Assembly: GCF_902806685.2 (NCBI RefSeq)
Contig: NC_048542.1
Location: 10,152,533-10,216,532 of the forward strand
DNA: 64,000 bases
Origin: Maniola hyperantus
Taxonomy: Eukaryota > Arthropoda > Insecta > Lepidoptera > Nymphalidae
Direction: 5' to 3'
Below are positions 55,431 to 64,000 of this stretch, piece after piece. The translations under genes and the position numbers were made by a program. Numbering within the stretch: position 1 is the stretch's first letter; the number at the start of each line of letters is the position of its first letter. Below the pieces are notes generated by a model that ran no database searches, had not been told where the DNA came from, and worked only from the letters and a program-made list of their open reading frames with translations.

Positions 55431-55662
55431 CTAGCTTATGCTCGCGACTTTGTCCGCGTGGACTACACAAATTTCAAACCCCTTTTTTACCCCCTTACGG
55501 GTTGAATTTTTAATAATCCTTTCTTAGCGGATGCCTACGTCATAATAGCTATCTGCATGCCGAATTTCAGCGTGATCCGTCCAGTAGTTTGAGCTGTGCG
55601 TTGATAGATCAGTCAGTCAGTCAGTCAGTCAGTCACTCACCTTTTCCTTTTATATATATAGA
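55431..55662 (-). mobile_element. Helitron-like element, family B, complete
   Basis: CTAG after A at 55431, GTCA run, TC end at 55661-55662 before T. Its last bases form the target site of the LINE that follows. Confidence 0.8.
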
Positions 55663-55663
55663 T
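55653..55663 (+). repeat. Target-site duplication, left copy
   Basis: tatatatagat, identical to 56617-56627 after the poly(A). The TA repeat makes the exact left edge uncertain. Confidence 0.65.
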
Positions 55664-56574
55664 AGGAAGCCGAATACACCTCTTCGTTTCACCCAATTAC
55701 AGCTGGTGTGCCACAGGGCTCAGTGCTAGGTCCTGTACTTTACACCATCTATACGAGTGACCTACCTCGAATTGACGATGTTACTGTGGCTACATTCGCA
55801 GATGATACCGCTGTACTTGCTCGCAGTGAAAATCCTGACGAAGCTTCGGCTATTCTACAACGTGGTCTAAACGAGATTGACAAATGGCTGTCGAAATGGA
55901 GAATAAAAGCTAGCGGTACAAAGTCAGTCCATATAACATTTACTCTTCGTCGAGGAAACTGTCCTCCAGTCTCACTGCGGAACAATCAGCTTCCGCAATG
56001 TGACAGTGTTAGATACTTGGGCATGCACCTAGACAGAAGGCTCACCTGGAAAAAACATGTTCAAGCCAAGAGGGATGAGATCTATCACCGATATAGAGGA
56101 CTGTACTGGATGCTCTCAAGGAACTCCAGGCTTTCCCTAGACAACAAGCTCCTGATATACAAGACAATAATAAAGCCGATATGGTCATACGGCATTGAGC
56201 TCTGGGGATCAGCATGTGACTCCAATATTCAAATTGTACAAAGAGCTCAAAATTACATTTTGAAACAACTATCCAACGCGCCATGGTTCTTGCAGATATC
56301 GGAACTCCATGAGCACTTAAATATCAACACAGTAAAGGAAGATATTAGAAGCTATAGTTGCAACTACAAAACAAGACTTACTAACCATCCAAATCGTCTG
56401 GCAGTGCAGTTGACAATGCCGCAGGCGATTCGTCGACTAAAGAGAAAGCATATACTGGATAATTAGCTGAGACCCATGGAGTTTTCCCGCTGGGGAAGTT
56501 GTCTCCAATCACGCCAACCAGTCCTCCAACCAATCTGCTCATAGTCCATCGACTGATCGCATGATAAGGCACAA

Positions 56575-56616
<42 letters not shown>
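55664..56616 (+). mobile_element. 5'-truncated jockey-type LINE, second copy
   Basis: Starts within the reverse transcriptase core and ends in 41 As (56576-56616). Its 3' untranslated part resembles that of 27193-28970 near the end (tcgactgatcgca). The long pure A tail argues for a recent insertion. Confidence 0.88.
55666..56466 (+). CDS. LINE reverse transcriptase C-terminal part (jockey clade)
   Basis: 266 open codons. The frame is family-like from EAEYTSSFHPITAG at the truncation point, so the GTG at 55708 is not a true start. It holds GVPQGSVLGP (55705-55734) and the catalytic FADD (55795-55806), then WLSKWRIKAS, RYLGMHLDRRLTWK, KPIWSYGIELWG and APWF. By eye it is roughly half identical to the other copy in this window, so they are related but separate subfamilies. 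It lacks the N-terminal half of the polymerase, including fingers motifs, and cannot function. Antisense ORFs here are shadows. Confidence 0.9.
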   Translation, partial: EAEYTSSFHPITAGVPQGSVLGPVLYTIYTSDLPRIDDVTVATFADDTAVLARSENPDEASAILQRGLNEIDKWLSKWRIKASGTKSVHITFTLRRGNCPPVSLRNNQLPQCDSVRYLGMHLDRRLTWKKHVQAKRDEIYHRYRGLYWMLSRNSRLSLDNKLLIYKTIIKPIWSYGIELWGSACDSNIQIVQRAQNYILKQLSNAPWFLQISELHEHLNINTVKEDIRSYSCNYKTRLTNHPNRLAVQLTMPQAIRRLKRKHILDN

Positions 56617-56620
<4 letters not shown>

Positions 56621-56627
56621 TATAGAT
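56617..56627 (+). repeat. Target-site duplication, right copy
   Basis: tatatatagat directly after the poly(A). It runs into the next Helitron-like element. Confidence 0.65.
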
Positions 56628-56838
56628 GACGCTCGCGACTTCGTCCGCGTGGATTTAGGTTTTTAAAAATCCCGTGAGAATTCTTTATTTTTCCGGGATA
56701 AAAAGTAGTCTATGTACTTTATCGGGATGCAAGCTATTTCTGTACAAAATTTCGTGAAAATCGGTAGAACGGATGGGCCGTGAAAGGCTAGCAGACAGAC
56801 AGACAGATACACTTTCGCATTTATAATATTAGTATGGA
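56622..56838 (-). mobile_element. Helitron-like element, family A
   Basis: Head gacgctcgcgacttcgtccg, full body, TC end at 56837-56838 before T. The CTAG is replaced by ATAG at the LINE junction. Before the LINE came in, this copy lay directly beside the family B copy. Confidence 0.7.
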
Positions 56839-57455
56839 TTACCCGTAGTGTGCAAAGCAGTTGTAATTTCAACAAATTACCTTAATTGTCTTATCTGTTG
56901 CTTGTTCCTATCTGCAATCTAGGGCGAAATTGATCTTCAGCTCTCTCTTACCCATTAATTTGGATAATCTGTTAAACCCTTTAAATTACATCCACAACAA
57001 GTTTCCGAGTTGGACTCTTTTATGAAATTGGCACGGTTGGCATTGATTTAATCAAAGAGTTTGAGCTTTTTATGTACCTGCTTAAAATCGATTAGAAATT
57101 AAGATATTTTGAGTAGTAGGTAAAATTCTTAGAAATACTTAATTTTAAAACTTTATTTCTTAGAACTAACTTTAAAAAACCTAGAAGAAGCATTTATTAG
57201 TTAGGTAGGTATCTATAATCCGAAGTTCTAGCGTTAGATTTTTTTAACCAAGCACTAGTCACTACCCACTCACTAACTACCAACCCACAACGGTATCGTA
57301 CGGGTGCAATTGAAAAAAAATTCATGTCCTGACAATTAAAAAGACAACAAAATGTATGATTATGTTGATATACCTAATATAATAAATAGCCATCATGTAT
57401 GATAAAAAAAATCATACTGCGGCTATGTATGTTTTTTATATTTATTTATTTGTAT
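56839..57455. other. Gene-free stretch
   Basis: No feature recognised. Confidence 0.4.
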
Positions 57456-57647
57456 AATACTAATTATAAATGCGCAAGTATGTCTGTCTGCCTGCAAAGC
57501 CTTTCACGGTCTATCCGTTCAACTGATTTTGACAAGGTACAGAGATAGCTTGCATACCGGGGAAGGGACTTAGGCTACTTTATTCCGAAAAATCAAAGAG
57601 TTCCCACTGGATTTTAAAAACCGAACAAAGTCGCGGGCATCATCTAC
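57456..57647 (+). mobile_element. Helitron-like element, family A, decayed
   Basis: tgtctgtctgcctgcaaagc to aagtcgcgggcatcat and CTAC (mutated CTAG). Confidence 0.6.
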
Positions 57648-58449
57648 TTAGTTATATTATGAATGCTTTTGTTTCTGTTTTCTGTCTGCTTTGTTTGAGG
57701 TACAAAAACAAAGTTATGGTTAAGTTAAAATCATTATATTATTATTCATCATTTGTTTAAAAACGTGCCTAAAATGTAGACATAATAAGGTAATGGAAGC
57801 CAGCATGGTTATAAAGTAAAATTTATATTTTGTACCTACATAATTTTACATAATTTCTTAATTTCTTTGGAGCAGCGCTTTTAAATTACACAATTTGCCG
57901 AAAGCCTTAACACTTCTGAGAGTAATTCCCTCACGCTCGTAATAACTTGCCGTTTAGCTGTCTTTGTACATAATATTTTCTTGAATATGAACCGTTTTCT
58001 TTCATAATTTCTGAATTCCTCCGCCTTTTTAATAAAATGTTTTTCGTTTCTTTGTTACTAACTCATTTTAAATGCGTTTTTTATATTTTTAATATGCTTA
58101 GGTGTAATATATTGTAGATGAAAACATCTTCTGAAAACTATAAGTATTAGTCATAGAGGATATATCAAGGCATTAGAACCATACACTAAGAGTAAAATTA
58201 AGATAAATAAGAAAATCTGTAACCTGCATGTTTTGATTAGCACAGGCGTTAAGTAAAATATGCCTTACAACTGTAAAACTAAAATAATTTGTAGGAAGAG
58301 GTCATACCAACATCTGGTAACAAATCTTTAAAAAAAGGACTCCTACAGATACCTAAAGATTACCCATTTGATCCAATCGTAACAAATATAAATAAAAAAC
58401 ATCTAATTAATTGTTATTATTAAATTTTCACAGAAAAAGTTTAATAAAG
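57648..58449. other. Gene-free stretch, 3' flank of the cysteine-rich exon
   Basis: AT-rich. On minus an ATTAAA (plus 58440-58445) lies only five bases beyond the stop of the exon. No canonical AATAAA was spotted close by. Confidence 0.4.
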
Positions 58450-58737
58450 TTACATAAAATAAGCATCAACAGTAAATCTGCAAATATTCTTGCCAATATC
58501 CTCTGTTGGCCCGCAAACAGGTTTGGATTCATTCACGCCTTGAATTTCTCTGTCATGATTTTGTAAACAGCACGTATTTGTACCACGTGAACATAAATTG
58601 GTTTTTGGTTGAACTTTGTTGGTACATTTGGAATGACTATGAGCTCTGGGTGAGCAACACGCTATAGTGTCAATATTTAGAGGAATTTGAACTTCTGTTC
58701 CGTTGCTAGGACAACTGCATTTTCCATTGATGCATTT
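58450..58737 (-). CDS. Terminal exon of a cysteine-rich, probably secreted protein
   Basis: On minus, an acceptor (tttaaattttag) opens an exon of 96 codons including the TAA stop. The 95 residues hold 11 cysteines, at positions 2, 7, 9, 27, 28, 38, 49, 56, 57, 75 and 86. It begins KCINGKCSCPSNGTE, whose CxNGxCxCP pattern resembles an EB module. Two CC pairs follow (ACCSP, TCCLQ), and it ends GKNICRFTVDAYFM. The cysteine density and lack of hydrophobic segments suggest an extracellular, disulfide-bonded protein. There is no ATG at the start and no signal peptide, so upstream exons must lie at higher coordinates; I could not identify them. Codon use looks natural. Reading frame 0 is assumed from the open frame. 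Alternative: an isolated pseudo-exon, though no damage is visible. Family unknown. Confidence 0.7.
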   Translation of the reverse strand, partial: KCINGKCSCPSNGTEVQIPLNIDTIACCSPRAHSHSKCTNKVQPKTNLCSRGTNTCCLQNHDREIQGVNESKPVCGPTEDIGKNICRFTVDAYFM

Positions 58738-58773
58738 CTAAAATTTAAATAAATAATTTAAAATTATAAGATA

Positions 58774-58994
58774 CTAGCTGATGCCCGCGACTTCGTACGC
58801 GTGGATTTAGGTTTCTAAGAATCCTGTGGGAACTCTTCAATTTTCCGGGATAAAAAGTAGCCTATGTCCTTCCCCGGGATGCCAGCTACTTCTGTACCAA
58901 ATTTCGTCAAAATCTGTTGAACGGTTGAGCCGGGAAAACCTAGCAGACAGACAGACAGACAGACACACTTTCACATTTATAATATTAGTATGGA
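58774..58994 (-). mobile_element. Helitron-like element, family A, complete
   Basis: CTAG after A at 58774, TC end at 58993-58994 before T, 221 bp. It sits in the presumed intron 36 bp upstream of the cysteine-rich exon. The 145-codon plus ORF starting here is an artefact of the repeat. Confidence 0.8.
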
Positions 58995-59073
58995 TTAAAA
59001 TTTTACCTATGCAGTTAAAAGTAACTAAATGCTACACAGACAAAAGTTTCAACTTAAATAAACTTGTTTACCA

Positions 59074-59166
59074 TGGTCTACACATCCACACTGGGTCAGC
59101 GTGGCAGACTATGGGCTACATCCCTTCTCATTCTGAGATGAGACCCGTGCTCAATTACGAACTTAC
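59074..59166 (+). mobile_element. SINE 3' fragment
   Basis: ctacacatccacactgggtc, agcgtggcagactatggg, ccttctcattctgag. Confidence 0.55.
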
Positions 59167-59522
59167 GAAGTGTTACAGACTTTTTGACTCTACTATTAGG
59201 CGGTTTCCTAAGAAACCCTTAATGGTAAAGAAAAAATCTCTAGGTTATAGAAATATATTTTAAGTGTACAAACTTTATTCCATTTCTTTCGTCTAATCCG
59301 CAAACATTTTGGTCGTCTGTTGATACAAGTGCAGCCTCTTCGCCTTTTCCGTCTTATGTCCGCTGAATTTTCTAATCTTAATACCAAATCGCACCATTTA
59401 TCGTTGCAAGAACATGACGTTCCTATTAAAGTAAAACATTATTTTTATAATACCTTTTTTTATATGTTTGTGTTCGTCCATTCGATAGTTACCTATGCGT
59501 TCGCGCATCGTTCATCTGATTG
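59167..59522. other. Gene-free stretch
   Basis: The 67-codon plus ORF at 59320-59523 has no domain. Confidence 0.35.
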
Positions 59523-59640
59523 AAATAAAAATATACCAACAGCTCGAAACTTCAGTCTAGTGCTGACGTTACTAAAATGGCGGCCACGCACATTAGCAAT
59601 TAGAGGGACTTATAGTCAACACTTCCCAATATTAATATAA
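59523..59640 (-). mobile_element. MITE-like repeat M6, copy 2
   Basis: Reverse complement of 7005-7110: aaataaaaatatacca, ctcgaaacttcagtctagtg, actaaaatggcggccacg. Confidence 0.5.
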
Positions 59641-59701
59641 TAGGCGGCACACGAGTCGCATTGCAACGCCAACCAGTTAGATTTTTTAAAAGTTTTAATT
59701 A

Positions 59702-59950
59702 AATCATCGTCATCGCAACCTTCTAGATTAGGCGTCCTAAGTTGGACATGGACACACGAGTATCATTTGTAGGCTTTTACAGACTTCCAAGTTTTACGAC
59801 ATTTGTTATCGTCTGTCTAATATCGCGCATGCCAGAGGCGAAACTCGGAAGCATCTTGAGACTTTGAGGTTCGTTTCTATCCACCGCTCCTCCTTACTAT
59901 GTGCGCTGACCGTCGACACATTAGCTTTGCAACCCGTTGAATTAAATCGG
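59702..59950 (-). mobile_element. Decayed RTE-like LINE 3' region
   Basis: Plus-strand start catcgtcatcg is an inverted GAT-rich tail. Then gcgtcctaagttggacatg resembles the inverted RTE end, with a frame-broken interior to about aacccgttgaa. Confidence 0.35.
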
Positions 59951-62159
59951 AACTCTGAGCATAGTTTGCCTTTGCTCTATCGCTCGCTGAGGTTTACTTA
60001 GTTACTGAAAGGTACTTATTGTTTAAGCAAAAAAATATTATTTACCCATGGATAAAAATATTATTAATTTATCACGGCGGTGCTTGAATGCTGAAAATAT
60101 TTTCAATAGACTATTTTGAAAGCCATAGCCAACGCGTATTATTTTGTAAGTCTTTTAAGTGATATATTATTATATTTATACCTACGGCGTGTACCTACAT
60201 TTATAATTTAAGTAGGTATGGCACGGGAAATTGCGATAGATATTATTGTGTTTAATTTCGCCAATGGAAACCAACGATCTGTATGATGCAATCATATTAT
60301 CAAGTTGGTTTTTCGTTGAAATAAGTTCGTAACGCGTGGACCTAAAAATTTGAAATTATTGATATACCTACATATGATATTTTTCATTATATCCTCTAGA
60401 ATCGCCTCCAATGTAAACATGGTTGGACAAATTTTTCTCGATAGAAAAAAATTCAGAAGTCAGAAGAACTATTCATCTATTCTGAGCACTCTATACTTAT
60501 CTAAATTTGTATCCTTCTATTTCGAAATCTTCAGAAGTCATATACCAATCTATTTAATAACAACGCGATTGTTCCTCATAAACACAAAGCCACAACTTCT
60601 CAACTACTACTACCTACTACAATATACAAGATGTTTAACATCGCAGCGGCGCGCGGCGTAAGCTAAACTAACTCTATATTATAGTAGTAGGTAAGTAGTA
60701 GCCTACTACTACCTACCTAGTTAGTAGTTCAACTATATTATGTTAGCAAATTACATGTGTGCTAGTTTAGATTTAAAGCGACAATCACACATGGCTGCGA
60801 GACTAACAACTAACTAACTAAACCGTAAGGCGTAGTAGCTAAATACCACATTTTATGATTTACCCTAAGGTCTAAGTCATGACGTATATGTAGATTGTAC
60901 TGTCATGTAGATTGTCTCTAATTGTATGGTAGGTTGCATTATTTTTTATTTACACGAAAAGTCAAGAAAGCTTGGAACGTGCTTATCTATAAGATGCTTC
61001 ACTTTTGCCCAGAATTATATTTCTTTGATATGTCTCACACAACTGAACTAGCTTCTTTTGTAAATACTACTGAAAAATTGGCAATAATAACGCAAGCCTT
61101 TTTTTTGAATTTTCTATTTATTACTTAGTATAAAAAAAAAATTTCGTAATTCGTAAGGTTACTGTTAATATTATATCGGCTTTCCGAGCACTGACATTAA
61201 AATGGCGGTGATGAGACCTTAAAGTTTTAGTTAGTTAGTTAGTTAGTTTTAGTTGACTGCAATAATTTACCCAGGTACGTTATTAAAATCTACTTAACAA
61301 TATTTTGTTTTTCATTATACTCGTATAACAACATTTTAATCTAAGATTATCTCTGCGTGTCTATTTACGCTCGTAGCAACAACAACAACAACAACAGCAA
61401 GAGAACACTTGAATCGACAATCTATGGTAGGAAGCCATCCAAAGTTAGTTGGATAAACAAATAATTAATCTGTCGTCTGTGTAGTTTAATTGCTTGTTTT
61501 GAGTTTATATTGCTACTCGTAGTTTGTCTCCTTCAGCGACTGTCAGGAAAGTTGGGTTGGATTTTAAATTAAGAATGGATGTTTTGCTTTATAAAGCCTC
61601 ATTCTCCATCATCAAAATCTACATTACATTAATATCATAAAGGCGAAAGTTTGTATCTGAAACAATACGCAAACTAAACGATTAACGATAAATACCTACG
61701 GTGCTTAATCTTATACTAACGGTACTGTTTCTATTTTAAGACGGGTTTTTCCTCAAAAATAAAAGGCCCTATAGGTATTACTTTAAATTATGCTGCTGCT
61801 GCAACAATTTGATTTCCCGTGGAACTAATGTACCTAATCGCAGTCCAAAAACATATTGATCTAGGTACATAAAATCTCAATATAGTAGATATACCTACTC
61901 AAAATATCAACCCCCATTATTTTTAATTTAGTTACTATGAAAACAACATGTCATCATTACATATTTATTAGCAGAGAGAGAAGTCACATTTACGATTTAT
62001 GTCACAACTTCAAAAACAAAACGTCCACTGACAAATTATAAAATAGTTTTTATATTTTAACACCCATTTCACTCGTTTAGGAATATATTTTCGTAGAATC
62101 CTTTCGTAACTTTTCGATTTCGAGCTAGTCTGGATTTGTTTCTAGGTACATAGTTACAT
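59951..62159. other. 2.2-kb gene-free stretch
   Basis: ORFs at 60350-60661 and 60922-61128 are AT-biased and lack domains. A CTA/GTA-rich palindromic patch lies at 60665-60735, a TTAG run at 61230-61255 and a CAA run at 61378-61396. No exon of the cysteine-rich gene was identified. Confidence 0.4.
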
Positions 62160-62310
62160 ATCGTCGTCATCAACCGTTAGACATCCACTGCCGGACTCTC
62201 TTCGGTTAGGTGTAGTGTAGTCTCTTGTAGGAATTTCCAAACCTAATGCGGGTCTGTCAACTCTGCGTTTTTTGTTGAAAGGTCACTATTCCAGCACCTT
62301 GGGATCTAGC
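62160..62310 (-). mobile_element. RTE-like LINE 3' end, decayed
   Basis: cgttagacatccactgccgg, gtctcttgtaggaatttcca, tattccagcaccttgggat: inverted remains of the RTE-type end. Confidence 0.5.
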
Positions 62311-62324
62311 GGTTATTTGAACTA

Positions 62325-62552
62325 CTAGCTTATGCTCGCGACTTCGTCCGCGTGGACTACACAAATTTTAAACCCCTATTTTACCCCCTTAGGGGTCGAA
62401 TTTTCAAAAATCCTTTCTTAGCGGATGCCTACGTCATAATAGCTATCTGCATGCAAAATTTCAGCCCGATCCGTCCAGTAGTTTGAGCTGTGCGTTGATA
62501 GATCAGTCAGTCAGTCAGTCAGTCAGTCACCTTTTCCTTTTATATATTTAGA
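62325..62552 (-). mobile_element. Helitron-like element, family B, complete
   Basis: CTAG after A at 62325, TC end at 62551-62552 before T, 228 bp. The sequence at the TC side runs straight into the GAAA repeat. Confidence 0.85.
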
Positions 62553-62554
62553 TG

Positions 62555-62790
62555 TAAAGAAAGAAAGAAAGAAAAGACGTTTATCTTACAAACTGTGCCA
62601 CACATCACATCTTATAAATAATAGCTGGTTATTCCGGCGCTTCTTCCACCTGAGCATAAGCCCAACGTGCTTCAAACAAAAGAAGTGCCGAAACAAACTG
62701 TCATGTATGGCACAACCCGAAAAAGGGTCTCAGCTCAGCATTATGCTGTATGCCTTTCTGTATGCACAAGAACATACAGCACTGATTTTT
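62555..62790 (+). mobile_element. (GAAA)n-associated repeat, copy 2
   Basis: aaagaaagaaagaaagaaaa, cgtttatcttacaaactgtg, ccacacatcac, later catgtatggcacaacccgaa. The copy at 36934 has the same order. Its adjacency to a CTAG-type Helitron agrees with the reported Lep1-GAAA association. Confidence 0.6.
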
Positions 62791-63290
62791 AGCTAGTATA
62801 CCCTGAACCACCTACCCATTAGATTTACCTACACATAATAATTCCTATAGATTTGCTAAATTAAACCTTGTATTTATTTTTAAAGAATATTGAATTCATT
62901 ACAATATCGTAATGAACGTGGATACGTTTGCCTATTTAAAAGGAAAATCTATATTTAACGGCACCTCAGATGAAAAGATGAAGACGCAGTCAAGTGGCAA
63001 ATTGGATACTCCAGAACGCTTCAATCGATGCCTTAATTTAGGAAAAGGTTCCGGATGTTTCCTTACATGTTTTTTTCTCGCAGTTACTTACATGCCTTCG
63101 AACGCTTTCTAAATGTATTAACTCTTAATCAAAGTGAAATTGAATCTTTGATCGGATTTACTGTTTACTTTGAAGTACGTATATAGGAAACTCAAACTTT
63201 AAGCATTTATTCAAAATGGGTAGGTAATGAGTTACTAGCCAAGGTAACATAATATTATAAGTTTCCAATTACCCCTGCCTAAAATCTAAT
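62791..63290. other. Stretch with an unassigned ORF
   Basis: A 66-codon plus ORF (62912-63112, MNVDTFAYLKGKSIFNGTSD...) has fairly natural composition but no domain. It could be an exon; I cannot support it. Confidence 0.25.
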
Positions 63291-63345
63291 CCAGGACCAC
63301 CTATTAGATCACAGGACTCACAATTGCGCTACGGAGGTCTAGTTA
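63291..63345 (-). repeat. Possible tRNA-like SINE head relic
   Basis: caggaccacctattagatca and gcgctacggaggt look like an inverted, decayed tRNA-derived head. No body follows. Confidence 0.2.
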
Positions 63346-63502
63346 ACTATGAGACTTCTCTGAGAGACACATAGCTAGGGAAATACAGTCCTTTCAACAC
63401 GTTTCAAACCATTTTCAAGCAGACAACTATCTATTAACGACTGAGCTTACGCAGTACCTACCTACAATGTATCTAATTTACAACTTTATTTGAATTTTCC
63501 AG

Positions 63503-63571
63503 CGATTTTGTTTCGGTGCTACTCGATCAAGCTCCAACTGTATAAAGCATCAATGTGTATTTAGATACTGA
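63503..63571 (+). CDS. Weak candidate: short cysteine-bearing terminal exon
   Basis: A strong acceptor (tttatttgaattttccag) precedes 22 codons with three cysteines (CFGATRSSSNCIKHQC core) and a TGA stop at 63569-63571. The phase is unknown, there is no poly(A) signal nearby and no identified upstream exon. Chance is quite possible. Confidence 0.2.
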   Translation, partial: RFCFGATRSSSNCIKHQCVFRY

Positions 63572-63768
63572 TTTTATGGTATTTTACTTTTACTAGAAAA
63601 ACTTAAAAAAAAAAAAAACTTTAGTTATATTTTTAAAACTAACATTTCACTGAGTAGTTAAAAGTGTATTACTGTAATATTAGGTACGATCTATCAAATC
63701 TCAACTTAAGAGTATAAGAAAAACTGTAAGTAGTTTCATTATCTACGTATCTCAGGGCAAGTTTCCAG

Positions 63769-63850
63769 CCAATTTCTCGGTTGAATGCACACTTCGAACA
63801 AAACGGCAGTTTCAAACAGATTTTATATGAAAACTTTTTCTGGTCTGGAG
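63769..63850 (+). CDS. Weak candidate: internal exon
   Basis: Acceptor caagtttccag, donor GTGAGC after GGAG, and one open frame of 27 codons (LNAHFEQNGSFKQILYENFF). Product unknown. It could equally be part of a dispersed repeat. Confidence 0.2.
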
Positions 63851-64000
63851 GTGAGCGATAAAGTTGAAAGTTCGAATTCCTCGACTTACGTACGCTTGAG
63901 TTTTGCCGATTCAGACTTGTTGGACCCTACCGGGTTTTATACAATTTTTAACATCAATAGTAATTTAATTATTATATTGTCTAAAATCAAATTGGTAGTC

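Noticed and set aside
55749..56572. Antisense ORFs over the second LINE
   Set aside because: Shadows of the reverse transcriptase frame.
58826..59263. 145-codon plus-strand ORF
   Set aside because: Begins inside a family A Helitron and crosses a SINE fragment. Composite of repeats.
62912..63112. 66-codon ORF as a gene
   Set aside because: Natural-looking composition, but no domain, no splice partners and no poly(A) signal. Left as unassigned.

Overview
This is a gene-poor, AT-rich eukaryotic window that looks like nuclear DNA of a moth or butterfly. The evidence is the repeat content: CTAG-ended, Helitron-like elements of the kind described as Lep1 in Lepidoptera, a tRNA-Arg-headed SINE, jockey, CR1-like and RTE-like LINE pieces, (GAAA)n-associated repeats and many short inverted-repeat elements (MITEs). 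Family names come from recognition of motifs and layout; no search was run. There is no operon, CRISPR array, phage or bacterial gene, and no coherent defence or metabolic system.

Host coding signal is sparse. The best case is a minus-strand terminal exon (58450-58737) for a protein with 11 cysteines in its last 95 residues; it has a splice acceptor at its 5' edge and opens with an EB-like CxNGxCxCP motif. A second candidate is a plus-strand two-exon 3' gene end (41053-41189 and 41307-41424) with matching splice phase and a poly(A) signal. Upstream lie one or two decayed look-alike exons (39991-40110 and perhaps 39493-39618). Two weak exon candidates sit at the right edge (63503-63571, 63769-63850). 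None could be assigned to a named gene.

The strongest coding sequences belong to retrotransposons. A 5'-truncated jockey-type LINE (27193-28970) keeps 551 open codons, a poly(A) tail and a 16-bp target-site duplication inside a Helitron-like element. A shorter relative (55664-56616) has a 41-A tail and an 11-bp duplication. A CR1-like 3' end with a pentanucleotide tail lies on the minus strand at 38425-39084, also inside a Helitron-like element. Smaller LINE 3' ends are scattered through the window.

Layout: 1-5 kb, Helitrons, SINE pieces, a GC-rich relic and a tRNA-like inverted repeat; 5-20 kb, mostly unique AT-rich DNA with local tandem duplications and MITEs; 20-27 kb, Helitrons, MITEs and LINE ends; 27-31 kb, jockey LINE, SINE and RTE ends; 31-39 kb, dense nested repeats; 39-41.5 kb, the putative exon array with Helitrons in its introns; 42-51 kb, Helitrons and degenerate duplications; 51-57 kb, a pogo-like MITE, nested MITEs, a LINE 3' end and the second jockey copy; 57-64 kb, the cysteine-rich exon and sparse repeats.

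The most unifying observation is that several dispersed repeat families with different bodies (A, A2, A3, B, C below) share one terminal architecture. In one orientation each begins TC, ends in a bulged hairpin with a GAA loop followed by CTAG, and sits between A and T. That is the hallmark of non-autonomous Helitrons and suggests a swapped-body, shared-terminus system.
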